34,032 bases of DNA, taken from Desulfovibrio sp. (GTDB taxonomy: Bacteria; Desulfobacterota; Desulfovibrionia; Desulfovibrionales; Desulfovibrionaceae). The notes beneath the pieces were generated by a model. It was not told the DNA's origin. It saw only the letters and a list, made by a program, of their open reading frames with translations, and searched no databases. Below, in pieces: positions 15,541-23,758 of this stretch; positions within the stretch are counted from its first letter, which is position 1, and every line of letters starts with the position of its first letter. Position numbers and translations under genes: made by a program. The DNA lies in assembly GCA_031279825.1 (NCBI GenBank), contig JAITHT010000091.1, positions 1 to 34,032 on the forward strand, written 5' to 3'.

Positions 15541-17796
15541 ATGGGTAAAAACCTTATTATCGTGGAATCGCCCGCCAAGGTGAAAACTATCCGTAAATTT
15601 TTGGGAAACGCCTATGCCGTCCATGCCAGCGTGGGGCATATCCGCGATTTGCCTTCTAAAACTCTTGGCGTGGACGAAAACAACGGTTTTGCTCCCCACT
15701 ATGAAATCATCCCCGGCAAGGAAAAAATCGTTGACGCCCTGCGTGAAGCCGCGGCCAAGGCGGACAACGTATACCTCGCCCCTGACCCGGATCGCGAAGG
15801 GGAAGCCATAGCCTGGCATATAGCCGCCCTGATCGAAGACGGCAAAAAGAGCATCCAGCGCATCCAGTTCAACGAAATCACCGCCCGCGCCGTCAAAGAA
15901 GCCCTGACGCATCCCCGCCCCTTAAACGCCAATCTCTTCGACGCCCAACAAGCGCGTCGAGTTCTTGACAGGCTGGTGGGGTATAAAATTTCTCCCCTGC
16001 TCTGGAACAAAGTCAAACGCGGCATTTCCGCCGGCCGTGTGCAAAGCGTGGCCCTGCGTCTTCTGGCGGAGCGCGATGCCGAGCGCCGCATCTTTGTGCC
16101 CGAAGAATATTGGCTGTTTCACATTTTTCTTGACGCCGGCAGCCCTCCGCTTTTTCGTGCGGATCTGCACAAAGTCGATGGTAAAAAACCAAAACTGAAC
16201 AATGAACAGGATGCCCTGGCAATCGAATCCCGCATCAGCGGCAAAGCCTTCATTGTGGCCGGCATCGAAAGCAAGGAACGCGAGCGTACACCTCCCCCTC
16301 CCTTCATCACCTCCACTCTTCAGCAAAGCGCCAACCAGCGTCTCGGCTATACGGCCAAGCGCGCCATGAATATTGCCCAACGGCTGTATGAAGGAGTGGA
16401 TCTCGGCGAGGCGGGTACTACCGCCCTTATCACATATATGCGTACTGACTCGGTGCGCATCTCTGATGAGGCCGAAGCCGCGGCCAAAGCTTTTATTGAA
16501 AGTACCTGGGGCAAGGACTATTACCCGCGGAAGGCGCGGCGTTTCGCATCCAAAAAAGGCGCCCAGGACGCCCACGAGGCCATCAGACCCGTAGATGTCG
16601 CCATCACGCCCGACAGCATCAGGGCTCTGCTGTCGCCGGAACAATATCAGCTCTACCGCCTGATCTGGAATCGCTTTCTGGCGTCCCGGATGGCCGACGC
16701 CCGGGTACAGGATACGACCATCCTGATCGAATGCGACACGGTACAATTTCGCACCAAAGGAGAACGGGTCGTCTTTCCCGGCTTCTATGTCCTTTCTCCT
16801 CAAAAAAACGACGAAGCCGTCGAATTGCCATCTCTTGCGCCGGATCAGCCTCTGACCCTGGCCTCGCTCGAAAAGGAACAGAAATTCACCCAGCCTCCGC
16901 CCCGCTACACGGAAGCATCCCTGGTGCGCGAACTGGAAGAAAAAGGCATCGGCCGTCCCTCCACCTATGCCAGCATCATTGCCACTCTGCTGGAACGCGA
17001 ATATGCCGTTCTTGAAGATAAGCACTTTGCCGTCACCGATCTCGGCGGCATCGTTTGCCGACTTTTGACGGAAAACTTCCAGGAGCTTATGGACGTGGGA
17101 TTCACCGCCGCCATGGAAGAGCGCCTGGATAAAGTCGCCGAAGGAGAAGAGGACTGGATTACCCTTATCAGTCGTTTTTCCAAGGATTTTACCCCCGTTC
17201 TGGAAAAAGCGGCCAAGACGATGGACTCCGTCAAGGGCGGCATGTCTTCGGGACTGTCCTGCCCTGAATGCGGCAAGCCGGCGCTGATCAAATTCGGCAA
17301 GGCCGGTGCCTTCCTTGCCTGTTCCGGCTACCCCGCTTGCCGTTTTACCAGTAATTTCGTCCGCGACGATCAGGGCGGGGTCCACATAGCTGAGCACACG
17401 CGCCCTCCGCAGCAGCTTGTAGGCAAGTGTCCCGATTGCGACGGAGACCTGGTCTTGAAAAAGGCCCGTACCGGCAGCCGCTTCATCGCCTGCACCCGGT
17501 ATCCCGATTGTCGTTACGCCCGTCCGTATTCCACTGGAGTGATCTGCCCGGCATGCCAAAAGGGCAGCCTTGTCGAAAAAAGCTCCAAACGCGGCAAGCT
17601 TTTCTTCGCCTGCGATCAGTACCCGCAGTGCGATTACGCCATGTGGGACGAACCGGTACCCGGCCCCTGCCCCGCCTGCGCATCTCCTTTTCTCGTTCTC
17701 AAACGCCCCCGCGCCGGTCGGCCATCTGTCCGCTGTCCGGAAAAAAAATGCGATTACCGGAAAGACGCGGCAGCCGACAGCGAAAAGCCGGCATAA
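15541..17796 (+). CDS. topA: DNA topoisomerase I
   Basis: Type IA topoisomerase that relaxes negative supercoils. The 751-residue protein begins MGKNLIIVESPAKVKTIRKF with the Toprim motif Glu, has the acidic triad in APDPDREGEAIAWHIA and the active-site Tyr in ALITYMRTDSVRIS (near residue 297). The SAGRVQSVALRLL segment is also typical. Four Cys4 zinc ribbons follow at the C-terminus, starting CPECGKPALI, CPDCDGDLVL, CPACQKGSLV and CPACASPFLV; the last is divergent. The start at 15541 has AAGGAACC upstream, and homology begins immediately after it; an in-frame extension to 15424 would run into the MITE-like region. Single-gene transcription unit. Confidence 0.97.
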   Translation: MGKNLIIVESPAKVKTIRKFLGNAYAVHASVGHIRDLPSKTLGVDENNGFAPHYEIIPGKEKIVDALREAAAKADNVYLAPDPDREGEAIAWHIAALIEDGKKSIQRIQFNEITARAVKEALTHPRPLNANLFDAQQARRVLDRLVGYKISPLLWNKVKRGISAGRVQSVALRLLAERDAERRIFVPEEYWLFHIFLDAGSPPLFRADLHKVDGKKPKLNNEQDALAIESRISGKAFIVAGIESKERERTPPPPFITSTLQQSANQRLGYTAKRAMNIAQRLYEGVDLGEAGTTALITYMRTDSVRISDEAEAAAKAFIESTWGKDYYPRKARRFASKKGAQDAHEAIRPVDVAITPDSIRALLSPEQYQLYRLIWNRFLASRMADARVQDTTILIECDTVQFRTKGERVVFPGFYVLSPQKNDEAVELPSLAPDQPLTLASLEKEQKFTQPPPRYTEASLVRELEEKGIGRPSTYASIIATLLEREYAVLEDKHFAVTDLGGIVCRLLTENFQELMDVGFTAAMEERLDKVAEGEEDWITLISRFSKDFTPVLEKAAKTMDSVKGGMSSGLSCPECGKPALIKFGKAGAFLACSGYPACRFTSNFVRDDQGGVHIAEHTRPPQQLVGKCPDCDGDLVLKKARTGSRFIACTRYPDCRYARPYSTGVICPACQKGSLVEKSSKRGKLFFACDQYPQCDYAMWDEPVPGPCPACASPFLVLKRPRAGRPSVRCPEKKCDYRKDAAADSEKPA

Positions 17797-17861
17797 CGCA
17801 GATCTACCCCGGAACCCTGCAAGATCGAGACGCTTTGCCGCGTGCGTCAGGCCACCGCGGG

Positions 17862-18060
17862 AGAGCAGATTACCTTTGAAACGCTGCACTCGTCGTGTAC
17901 GGCGAGAACAAGGCTGACTCGGCCATCCGGCCCTCGCCCCTTCGGGGAACGAAATCGCTTGCTTTCACGTACTATTCCGCTATCCTGCGGAAGTAGCCGC
18001 TTACTCCCCGTGCGCACGAGCCGGTGCTTACGCTGCCGGTTGACAGAGTATTTTCAAAGT
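17862..18060 (+). repeat. MITE-like repeat, copy 3, with a ~75-bp insertion
   Basis: Begins AGAGCAGATTACCTTTGAAA and ends GTTGACAGAGTATTTTCAAA, matching copies 1 and 2. The middle carries extra sequence absent from them (from about 17913 to 18000), including GGCCATCCGGCC and CGCCCCTTCGGGG hairpins. It lies downstream of topA. The rest of the 17797-18314 gap contains no gene that I can support. Confidence 0.65.
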
Positions 18061-18314
18061 GAAGCTGCGCTAATGCCGCAAGACCAGTCTTACTTCACGG
18101 TAACGGGAATAAAGGTCAAAGCCGGAAGCGGCCCGCGCGCCATTTCGCCAAGTTTCCGGCAAGAGATCCGGCGGTTCGGGCGCTGACTCCGCAGGGCGGT
18201 TGTCATCCCGACCGGGCAATGCTATTAAGGGCAGGAAAACAGGACCGCCGGTTTCCCGCAACGAGGCAGGCACACGCCGGAAGTTGACCGCATGAACCCA
18301 CGAATGTGTACGGA

Positions 18315-18484
18315 GCAGCTATCCAAATGAGATAGCGAAGCCCTTCATGCCTTCGCGTCTCGCGCTTGTGAGGGGTTTGGACCCCTCCCGAGCTTTCCGC
18401 CCCGGAAAGAAACCCCGCCATTCAGGGCGGGGTCGGGGCTATATGGCCTTGCGGCCGGGGTTTCAGACCACAAAGGAAGTTCTG
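18315..18484 (+). repeat. structured 170-bp leader repeat, copy 2 (before tandem-ACT gene)
   Basis: Second copy of the 12430-12600 leader. It differs by scattered substitutions: the first hairpin is weakened (GAAGCCC-TTCA-TGCCTTC), the second is re-paired as GAGGGG-TTTGGA-CCCCTC, the third loses one closing pair, and the fourth is GGCC-TTGC-GGCC. The tail with AAGGAAGTTCTG directly before the ATG is identical. Its ending exactly at a start codon again argues against chance. Confidence 0.8.
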
Positions 18485-18946
18485 ATGAAAGTGGAACAAC
18501 TTTCCGTTTTTCTTGAAAATAAAGCCGGTCGTCTTGCGGGAGTCACCACCATTCTTTATGAAGCCGGCGTCAACATTATGGCCCTGTCATTGGCCGATAC
18601 GTCGGAATTCGGCATTCTGCGCCTCATTGTCGATAATCATGAAAAAGCCCAAGCGGCCCTCAAGGCCGAAGGACTCACAGTCAGCCGCACCGGCGTTGTG
18701 GCAATTGAAGTCGCGCACAGCCCGGGCGGACTCAACAGAATTTTACATATTCTTGAAAAACACGGGATCAATATTGAATATATGTACGGCTTTCCGTACC
18801 AGGGAGAAGCGGCGATCATCATTTTCCGCTTTGACCGTTCCGAACTGGCCATAGATCTCCTCCAGCAAAACGGCGTCCGCATTTTTTCCGAAAGCGATAT
18901 CTGCCGGGCCGGCAAGGGGGTCGATGAGAAGCCGTCTCATATATGA
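18485..18946 (+). CDS. tandem ACT-domain protein
   Basis: A 153-residue protein made almost wholly of two ACT domains, ligand-binding folds that usually sense amino acids. Domain 1 opens VEQLSVFLENKAGRLAGVTT with the glycine-turn (NKAGRLAG) of the ligand site and ALSLADTSEFGILRLIV. Domain 2 has VAIEVAHSPGGLNRILHILE and a GINIEYMYGF strand. In Desulfovibrio-type genomes such stand-alone ACT-ACT proteins are commonly next to phenylacetate-CoA ligase genes; none is here. The start ATG at 18485 is placed by the AAGGAAG in the duplicated leader. The ligand and target are not readable; aromatic or branched amino acids are plausible. Confidence 0.9.
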   Translation: MKVEQLSVFLENKAGRLAGVTTILYEAGVNIMALSLADTSEFGILRLIVDNHEKAQAALKAEGLTVSRTGVVAIEVAHSPGGLNRILHILEKHGINIEYMYGFPYQGEAAIIIFRFDRSELAIDLLQQNGVRIFSESDICRAGKGVDEKPSHI

Positions 18947-19462
18947 GGCGGTTCGCGGTCCTGCGTGTTTGTGACAAGAGTCCGGGATTTTGCCCTGGAC
19001 TCCGACGAGGGGAAGCATCCTTTTTTACGGTAAGATCGCGTACGTTGCAGAAGTGCGGCATGGTAACCCTCCCCACGCCCGCTCAACATCCGAATCCGGC
19101 ACTTACGACAGATGCGGAGCAAGACACGAGCCGAAAACAATGTTCCTGCTGCGGGATTGACGCGATTACACAGTATCTCCACCCGGTAACCAAGGTCTCA
19201 AGGCGTAAAAAAAACGGCAGAATCGCATCGTCAAAGCCATGCGTCGTCGGAATAGCAGGCGGACTGATCCTCACCAAGGAAAAATGCATGGATATCTCCT
19301 GCGAATCACCAGTGCCGTAACGCTCAGGCGTTATTCCACCCCGCAGGGCTCTCTGTCCCGGCGTGCGGAGCACGAAGCAATCGCCGCGAGAGCAATGCCA
19401 TTTTGAACTTATTCCCGTGCACGCTCGGGATATATGCGGGATATATGTGGGAAAACGATAGT
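18947..19462. other. intergenic region without a supportable gene
   Basis: Open frames exist on both strands (plus 18943-19320, minus 19083-19373), but they overlap each other, lack a good ribosome binding site and show no family pattern. A cysteine-bearing segment near 19138-19180 (KQCSCCGIDAITQYLHPV in the plus frame) is the only protein-like part. It could be a decayed gene. Confidence 0.4.
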
Positions 19463-20473
19463 TTATCTGTAATTGCCATGCGACACAACATCCGGATGGA
19501 CGCGAAAAAATTCTTTTGCTACGGAACAGTCTTTATGAATTTGCTCAATCAACCCATTAACACTGTTAAACTGCAACTCGTCGCGTAGTCGTTTGACAAA
19601 GTGGGTCCGAAAAGACGATCCGTAAATATCTTCATGAAAATCAAAAATATGCGTTTCAACATGCACGAATGCATCAGCAAATGTGGGATTTTTCCCCACA
19701 TTGGCGACACCTTGCAGGCAAAGTCGACCGGAGGCGCCTGCATCAGACGGTGGATTGGGCTGGCGTATCTCTGCCATAACGGCATATACACCGGTTTTCG
19801 GCAATAACAGCGGTTCTTGCATGCAGAGATTGGCTGTGGGAAAACCAAGCAATTCGCCTCCCCGTTTCATGCCGTGCTCCACTGTGCCTTCCACGCTATA
19901 CGGGCGCCCCAGCAAAGCGCGGGCATCTTCGACATCTCCTTGCAAAAGCGTATCCCGAATGCGCGTGGAACTCACGATTTCGCCGTGCAGGGATACCGGA
20001 GGAATCTGCTCCAGCGTATACCCATGGGTTCTGCCCAGACTTCTCAAAAGCGCCGCGTTTCCCCGACGATTTTTACCGAAGGCATAATCATAGCCCACAA
20101 CAAGGGTACGGGTGTTCAGACAATGAACCAGAATTTGCCGGACAAACTCTTCGGGCGACAATGCGGCGGTTTCCTGGGTAAACGGCATAATCAAAGCAAG
20201 ATCAACGCCCATGCCGGCAAAACATTCCAGTTTGTACGCCAGGGACATCAAGCGCGCGGGCGCGTTCTCTCTAAGTAATACCTGCAACGGATGCGGCTCA
20301 AAGGAGATAAGAACGGCGGGCAAAGCGTCCGCCCGAGCCTTTGCAACAGTATGTCGAATAAGGCTCTGATGGCCATAGTGCATGCCGTCAAAATTACCGA
20401 TGGTGACGGTGCATCCCTGTGCCAGAGTGCGAGGGGCAAAAGGAAGGGAATGGGGATCTGTCGCTGTGTACAT
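19463..20473 (-). CDS. ribF: bifunctional riboflavin kinase/FAD synthetase
   Basis: RibF phosphorylates riboflavin to FMN and adenylylates FMN to FAD. The N-terminal FAD synthetase part has the nucleotidyltransferase motif TIGNFDGMHYGHQSL, SFEPHPLQVL, VVGYDYAFGKNRRG and SSTRIRDTLLQGDVEDAR. The C-terminal kinase part has KRGGELLGFPTANL, TGVYAV, VANVGKNPTF and VETHIFDFHEDIYG. From the ATG at 20473 the protein has 336 residues, close to the usual ~310; a GTG at 20503 would add ten. Neither start has an obvious ribosome binding site. It is transcribed away from the tRNA-Leu gene. Confidence 0.95.
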   Translation of the reverse strand: MYTATDPHSLPFAPRTLAQGCTVTIGNFDGMHYGHQSLIRHTVAKARADALPAVLISFEPHPLQVLLRENAPARLMSLAYKLECFAGMGVDLALIMPFTQETAALSPEEFVRQILVHCLNTRTLVVGYDYAFGKNRRGNAALLRSLGRTHGYTLEQIPPVSLHGEIVSSTRIRDTLLQGDVEDARALLGRPYSVEGTVEHGMKRGGELLGFPTANLCMQEPLLLPKTGVYAVMAEIRQPNPPSDAGASGRLCLQGVANVGKNPTFADAFVHVETHIFDFHEDIYGSSFRTHFVKRLRDELQFNSVNGLIEQIHKDCSVAKEFFRVHPDVVSHGNYR

Positions 20474-20595
20474 GCTTGATTGTATACAACGCTTTGCCGC
20501 CACTGTGAAGGAGCAATGCGTCGAAGAAGAATATCGATTTTAAACGTAAAAAGAGCTTGCCAACACAGGCTATAAAGCGTATGGAACTCTTCCAC

Positions 20596-20682
20596 GCCGA
20601 AGTGGTGGAATTGGTAGACACGCCAGGTTCAGGGTCTGGTTCTCGCAAGGGAGTGGGAGTTCGAGTCTCCCCTTCGGCACCA
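20596..20682 (+). tRNA. tRNA-Leu (anticodon CAG)
   Basis: An 87-base class II tRNA with encoded CCA. The acceptor stem is GCCGAAG/CTTCGGC. The D arm contains AATTGGTAGAC. The anticodon stem is CCAGG/TCTGG around the loop TTCAGGG, giving anticodon CAG. A long variable arm (TTCTCGCAAGGGAG region) is typical of leucine tRNAs, and the T arm contains GTTCGAGTC. Its 3' end is the integration target of element B and is duplicated imperfectly at 31932-31951. Confidence 0.97.
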
Positions 20683-20683
20683 T
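20663..20683 (+). other. attL (3' end of tRNA-Leu)
   Basis: The T-arm to CCA segment of the tRNA, followed by AT. It is repeated at 31932-31951 with a single-base deletion. Use of the tRNA 3' end as attB, with the integrase gene adjacent and reading away from it, is standard for this integrase family. Confidence 0.85.
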
Positions 20684-20706
20684 TTTTAAGTTCACCACAG
20701 TTCAAG

Positions 20707-20745
20707 AAAGTCCGCAAAGCTTAGAGCCAAGCGGACTTTTCTTTT
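20707..20745 (+). terminator. intrinsic terminator downstream of tRNA-Leu
   Basis: AAAGTCCGC (20707-20715) and GCGGACTTT (20731-20739) form a perfect 9-bp stem with a 15-base loop, followed by TCTTTT. It lies inside the element and would end the tRNA transcript, replacing the original terminator now displaced to the far side of the element. Confidence 0.75.
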
Positions 20746-20796
20746 GCCATACGTTCAAGCAAGTTCACGAAGGTACGTTGACATGCGCTATTTTTG

Positions 20797-21008
20797 GGGG
20801 TAACTATTGGGGTAACAGGGCGAGAGGCGGGGGGGTAAATGCCGTTTTGATACCCCCAGCATGAAACCATTGCCGGACAAGGTTTTTCTCAAAAATCCTC
20901 TTGTCCGGCCCGACACCCGAAAAAAGTTACCCCCAGCGGAACGGCTTGTCCCTACTGGCGAAAGCCGAATCTGGGCGAAGACTCCCCTCAAACGGAAGGA
21001 GTTACCCC
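20797..21008. repeat. GGGGTAAC / GTTACCCC cluster (putative integrase arm sites, left)
   Basis: GGGGTAAC occurs at 20797-20804 and 20809-20816, 12 bases apart. Inverted copies GTTACCCC lie at 20926-20933 and 21001-21008, the last abutting the integrase start. Weaker matches lie at 20832-20839 and 20851-20857. The same 12-base-spaced pair recurs at the other end of the element (31856-31875). P4-type integrases carry an arm-binding N-terminal domain, so these are good candidates for its sites. Confidence 0.6.
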
Positions 21009-21009
21009 C

Positions 21010-22245
21010 GTGGCCTTGTCTGATACATCCATCCGCAATGCCAAGGCACAAGCCAAGCCCCTCAAGCTCTTTGACGGCGGCGGGCTGTTCCTGCTTGTTA
21101 CCCCCGCTGGCGGCAAGTGGTGGCGGCTCAAGTATCGCTTCGGGGGCAAGGAAAAACTTCTTTCCCTGGGAGTATATCCAGACGTGGGCCTGAAAGATGC
21201 CCGCCGCCGCCGCGATGAGGCCAGGGGGCTGCTTGCCGATGGTATCGACCCTGGCGAACAGCGCAAGGAAGTCAAGGCTGCGGCGGTGGCTGAACAGAAG
21301 GAAAGAGAAAGCACCTTTGAGGCCGTGGCGCGTGAGTGGTACGCCTCCTATGCGCCCTCCCTGACGCCGAAGCATTCAGCCAAGCTCATGCGCTATCTGG
21401 AAACAATCCTGTTCCCGGCCTTTGGGGGTAAGTCTGTTGCCACCCTGGAGCCGTCCGTTTTTGTGGACGCCATCAGGCCCACGGAAGCGAAAGGCCATAT
21501 CACCACGGCCCACAAGCTCATGCAGCTTTGCTCTCAGGTAATGCAGTTCGCACACCTCACCGGCAAAACCCGGTACAATCCCGCTACCGGACTGAGCAAG
21601 GCCTTGCAGCCGCTACGCCATCAGAATCTTGCCGCCGTCACTGATCCCGCCGCCATCGGTCTGCTACTCAGGGACATTGACGCGTATGAGGGCTTTCCTT
21701 CCATCGTGTCCTACCTGAAAATTCTTCCCTACGTTTTTACCCGGCCTTCGGAGCTTCGCCTTGCCGAGTGGCAGGAGTTCAAAATTGATGAAGCCATGTG
21801 GCGTATCCCGGCAAAGCGGATGAAGATGCGGCGGGAGCATACCGTTCCCCTGTCGCGTCAGGTGTTGGCCCTGCTGGAAGAGTTGCGGGCGTTCTCCGGA
21901 TCGGGTCGGTATCTGTTCCCCAGCGCCAAGACAAAAGCGGCCACCATATCCGACGCTGGCCCGCTGGCCGCACTCCGGCGTATGGGCTACCAGAGTCACG
22001 AAATGACGCCGCACGGATTCCGGGCCATGGCGTCAACCCGTCTGAATGAGCTTGGCTTTCGCGCGGACGTGATCGAGGCGCAGCTTGCCCACCGGGAACC
22101 GGATGCCGTCCGCCTGGCATACAACCGGGCTGAATACACCGATGAGCGCCGGAAGCTCACATGCAGTCATGGGCCGATTATCTGGACGAATTACGCGCCG
22201 GCCAAAGTCCCTCACAGCGGTGAGGGCGCACTTACCGGTTTCTAA
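21010..22245 (+). CDS. P4-type tyrosine recombinase (integrase) of element B
   Basis: Mediates site-specific integration and excision at tRNA-Leu. The 411-residue protein has the DUF4102 arm-binding domain (FDGGGLFLLVTPAGGKWWRL, LLSLGVYPDVGLKDARRRRD), a core-binding region and the catalytic domain, with Arg in TRPSELRLAEW, HGFRAMAST, AHREPDAV and the nucleophile Tyr in AYNRAEY. It starts at a GTG at 21010 with GGAAGGAG upstream. After ERRKL the frame is shifted by two extra bases near 22159: the conserved tail MQSWADYLDELRAGQ is readable in another frame and would stop at 22222, whereas the actual frame ends in an unrelated tail. The catalytic residues are unaffected, so the protein may still work. 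Confidence 0.93.
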   Translation: MALSDTSIRNAKAQAKPLKLFDGGGLFLLVTPAGGKWWRLKYRFGGKEKLLSLGVYPDVGLKDARRRRDEARGLLADGIDPGEQRKEVKAAAVAEQKERESTFEAVAREWYASYAPSLTPKHSAKLMRYLETILFPAFGGKSVATLEPSVFVDAIRPTEAKGHITTAHKLMQLCSQVMQFAHLTGKTRYNPATGLSKALQPLRHQNLAAVTDPAAIGLLLRDIDAYEGFPSIVSYLKILPYVFTRPSELRLAEWQEFKIDEAMWRIPAKRMKMRREHTVPLSRQVLALLEELRAFSGSGRYLFPSAKTKAATISDAGPLAALRRMGYQSHEMTPHGFRAMASTRLNELGFRADVIEAQLAHREPDAVRLAYNRAEYTDERRKLTCSHGPIIWTNYAPAKVPHSGEGALTGF

Positions 22246-22262
22246 AGAAACCTGTGCGCTCT
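22209..22262. promoter_or_regulatory. paired hairpins after the integrase
   Basis: CCCTCAC-AGCG-GTGAGGG (22209-22226) is a perfect hairpin. It is followed by GGGCGCAC...GTGCGCTC enclosing GGTTTCT-AAA-AGAAACC (22225-22261), which share the GGG arm and so cannot both form fully. There is no T-run. The structure occupies the same place as the nested inverted repeat of element A. It may be a terminator or a regulatory switch; the rest of the 22246-22517 gap has no gene. Confidence 0.4.
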
Positions 22263-22517
22263 GCGAGGCATTGAGCGGGGAAGAGACAACGGCTGGCGGT
22301 ATGGGAAAATGGCGGGCGTGTCTGCCGCTGGTTTTTGCGAAAGGCAAAAGCATAGCACAGTATACTTCACTCGCGTGAAGGCTGTGCGACCGTCCCGCTC
22401 GACCGGGAGAGAAAACCAAATTTCCCCGGATAGGTGCGGCCTCATGAACCGCACTGAAAAGCCGTACCTGAACGGCCTGCCGGGGGAAGCATTCAGGTAG
22501 CTCCATCAGGAGGGGTT

Positions 22518-23309
22518 ATGTTTGATGATTGGATCGCTATGGGGCTATTATCCCAAGCGTATAATTTGAATGCGATCGAGTGCATCGAATTAGCACAGCG
22601 GGTGCCCTGCAAGTTCGGCGCAACAAGTCACAATCGGGCATACGACCTGAAAAAGATCGACCATCATGCGAAAGAGTATGCCCGGAAACTGATGGGTAAT
22701 TCTGACCAAAGCGCTACTTACTCAATATATCACCTTGCCATGAATCAGTGGCGTGGTGAAACGCATGAACAAGCCAAGGCCACCTGGGACGCGGGATATA
22801 AATTCCTATGGGATCGTAAAGTCGTGAAGGAGGCCTTCGGCGCTCTGTGGCCGGTCACACGTCTTTTTTTCATCACTGACTTGAGCGTGGATAAGAAGCA
22901 AGCCGTCCTCCTTCTCGCAGAAGCTGGCTACCCTTTGCAAAAAGAGGTCAAAGGGCTAACGAAAACTGTTGTTGATGGTATTTTAGCTTCTGCCAACCCT
23001 GCCAGTGCCCCGCAGCCCCAACCCCTTACCAATTCCGCCGCTACCCCGAAAAAGCGACACGGGGCTATTTCGGCCAACGACGCAGCTAAGGTGCTAAAAG
23101 TATCTGAAAGAACCGTGCGAAATTGGGATACCGGAAATAATATGCCGGAGGGATACCCCGGCAGAAACGATTTGACAGCTTTTCACTTGTTCGCGAACCA
23201 GTACCTTCAAAAGAAGCGCCTCGCAGAACAGGCGCGGGCAATGAATCGGGCAAGCTCAGGCTTGGGAGGGCTTGAAGAATTCGGCGATTATGACGATCGG
23301 GCTTTATAA
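22518..23309 (+). CDS. unknown element protein with C-terminal helix-turn-helix
   Basis: A 263-residue protein with GGAGGGG upstream of the start. I know no named family for it. Residues 9-20 (GLLSQAYNLNAI) and 122-150 (LSVDKKQAV, then GYPLQKEVKGLTK) match the element A protein at 627-1643. A Pro/Ala-rich linker (about 158-180) leads to a helix-turn-helix at about 184-205 (ANDAAKVLKVSERTVRNWD), so it probably binds DNA through its C-terminus. It lies between the integrase and AlpA, where satellites and islands usually keep regulators. It could be a repressor, a replication initiator or an excision accessory protein. Confidence 0.75.
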   Translation: MFDDWIAMGLLSQAYNLNAIECIELAQRVPCKFGATSHNRAYDLKKIDHHAKEYARKLMGNSDQSATYSIYHLAMNQWRGETHEQAKATWDAGYKFLWDRKVVKEAFGALWPVTRLFFITDLSVDKKQAVLLLAEAGYPLQKEVKGLTKTVVDGILASANPASAPQPQPLTNSAATPKKRHGAISANDAAKVLKVSERTVRNWDTGNNMPEGYPGRNDLTAFHLFANQYLQKKRLAEQARAMNRASSGLGGLEEFGDYDDRAL

Positions 23310-23407
23310 GACAAAAGACAGCCCTCTTCCCCATTAAAACATGAAGCAAATTGATCAAAACATGAAATTCTAAAATCTTTTCTAAAAATATTATGCCGTT
23401 CTATATC

Positions 23408-23437
23408 AACCCCTTGCGCTTGCGTGAGGGGTTTTTT
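23408..23437 (+). terminator. intrinsic terminator upstream of AlpA
   Basis: AACCCCTTGCGCTTGCGTGAGGGGTT folds into a stem of AACCCCT with AGGGGTT plus an inner GCG/GCG contact and is followed by TTTT. It separates the unknown regulator gene from the AlpA gene. In element A a terminator-like hairpin stands in the same position. Confidence 0.75.
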
Positions 23438-23524
23438 CACGTTTTAAAACCGCTCAAGATCTGCAATTCCGGCCTCTTTTTGAAAGCTGTCCGTTCCGGT
23501 TCAGCTAAGGTCAAAGGAGGTTTT

Positions 23525-23749
23525 ATGTCACAGGAAGCGATTTCTTTTCCCACCATAGGCTTTCTCCGTCTGCCTCAATTCATCGGGCGGGGCAAACCCA
23601 TCCCTATTTGCCGCACAGCCTGGCTCGAAGGCGTGAAGTCGGGCATCTACCCGCAGCCAGTTCGGCTTGGGCCGAGGACAGTTGCATGGAGAGTCGAAGA
23701 TATCAGGCGGCTCATTGACGAATTGAGCGCGCAGAACGCCGGGCAATAG
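23525..23749 (+). CDS. AlpA-family phage regulatory protein (element B)
   Basis: A 74-residue AlpA-type DNA-binding protein. It starts at the ATG at 23525 with AAAGGAGG upstream; an in-frame start at 23393 would read through the terminator and is rejected. GFLRLPQFIG, CRTAWLEGVKSGIYPQPVRL and RTVAWRVEDIRRLI give the helix-turn-helix and wing pattern shared with the element A copy. In P4-like satellites AlpA proteins promote excision and late expression. The replication gene follows after nine bases. Confidence 0.9.
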   Translation: MSQEAISFPTIGFLRLPQFIGRGKPIPICRTAWLEGVKSGIYPQPVRLGPRTVAWRVEDIRRLIDELSAQNAGQ

Positions 23750-23758
23750 GCGGATGCC

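Noticed and set aside
15922-17889. 655-codon open frame on the minus strand
   Set aside because: Antisense to topA, whose Toprim, active-site and zinc motifs are certain.
18943-19320. 125-codon plus-strand frame after the tandem-ACT gene
   Set aside because: Starts at the very end of the ACT gene, has no ribosome binding site and overlaps an equally long minus frame; could be a decayed gene but cannot be supported.
20797-21008. Possible CRISPR-like or iteron array from the GTTACCCC repeats
   Set aside because: Units are only eight bases, in both orientations, and recur at the other end of the element; integrase arm sites explain them better.
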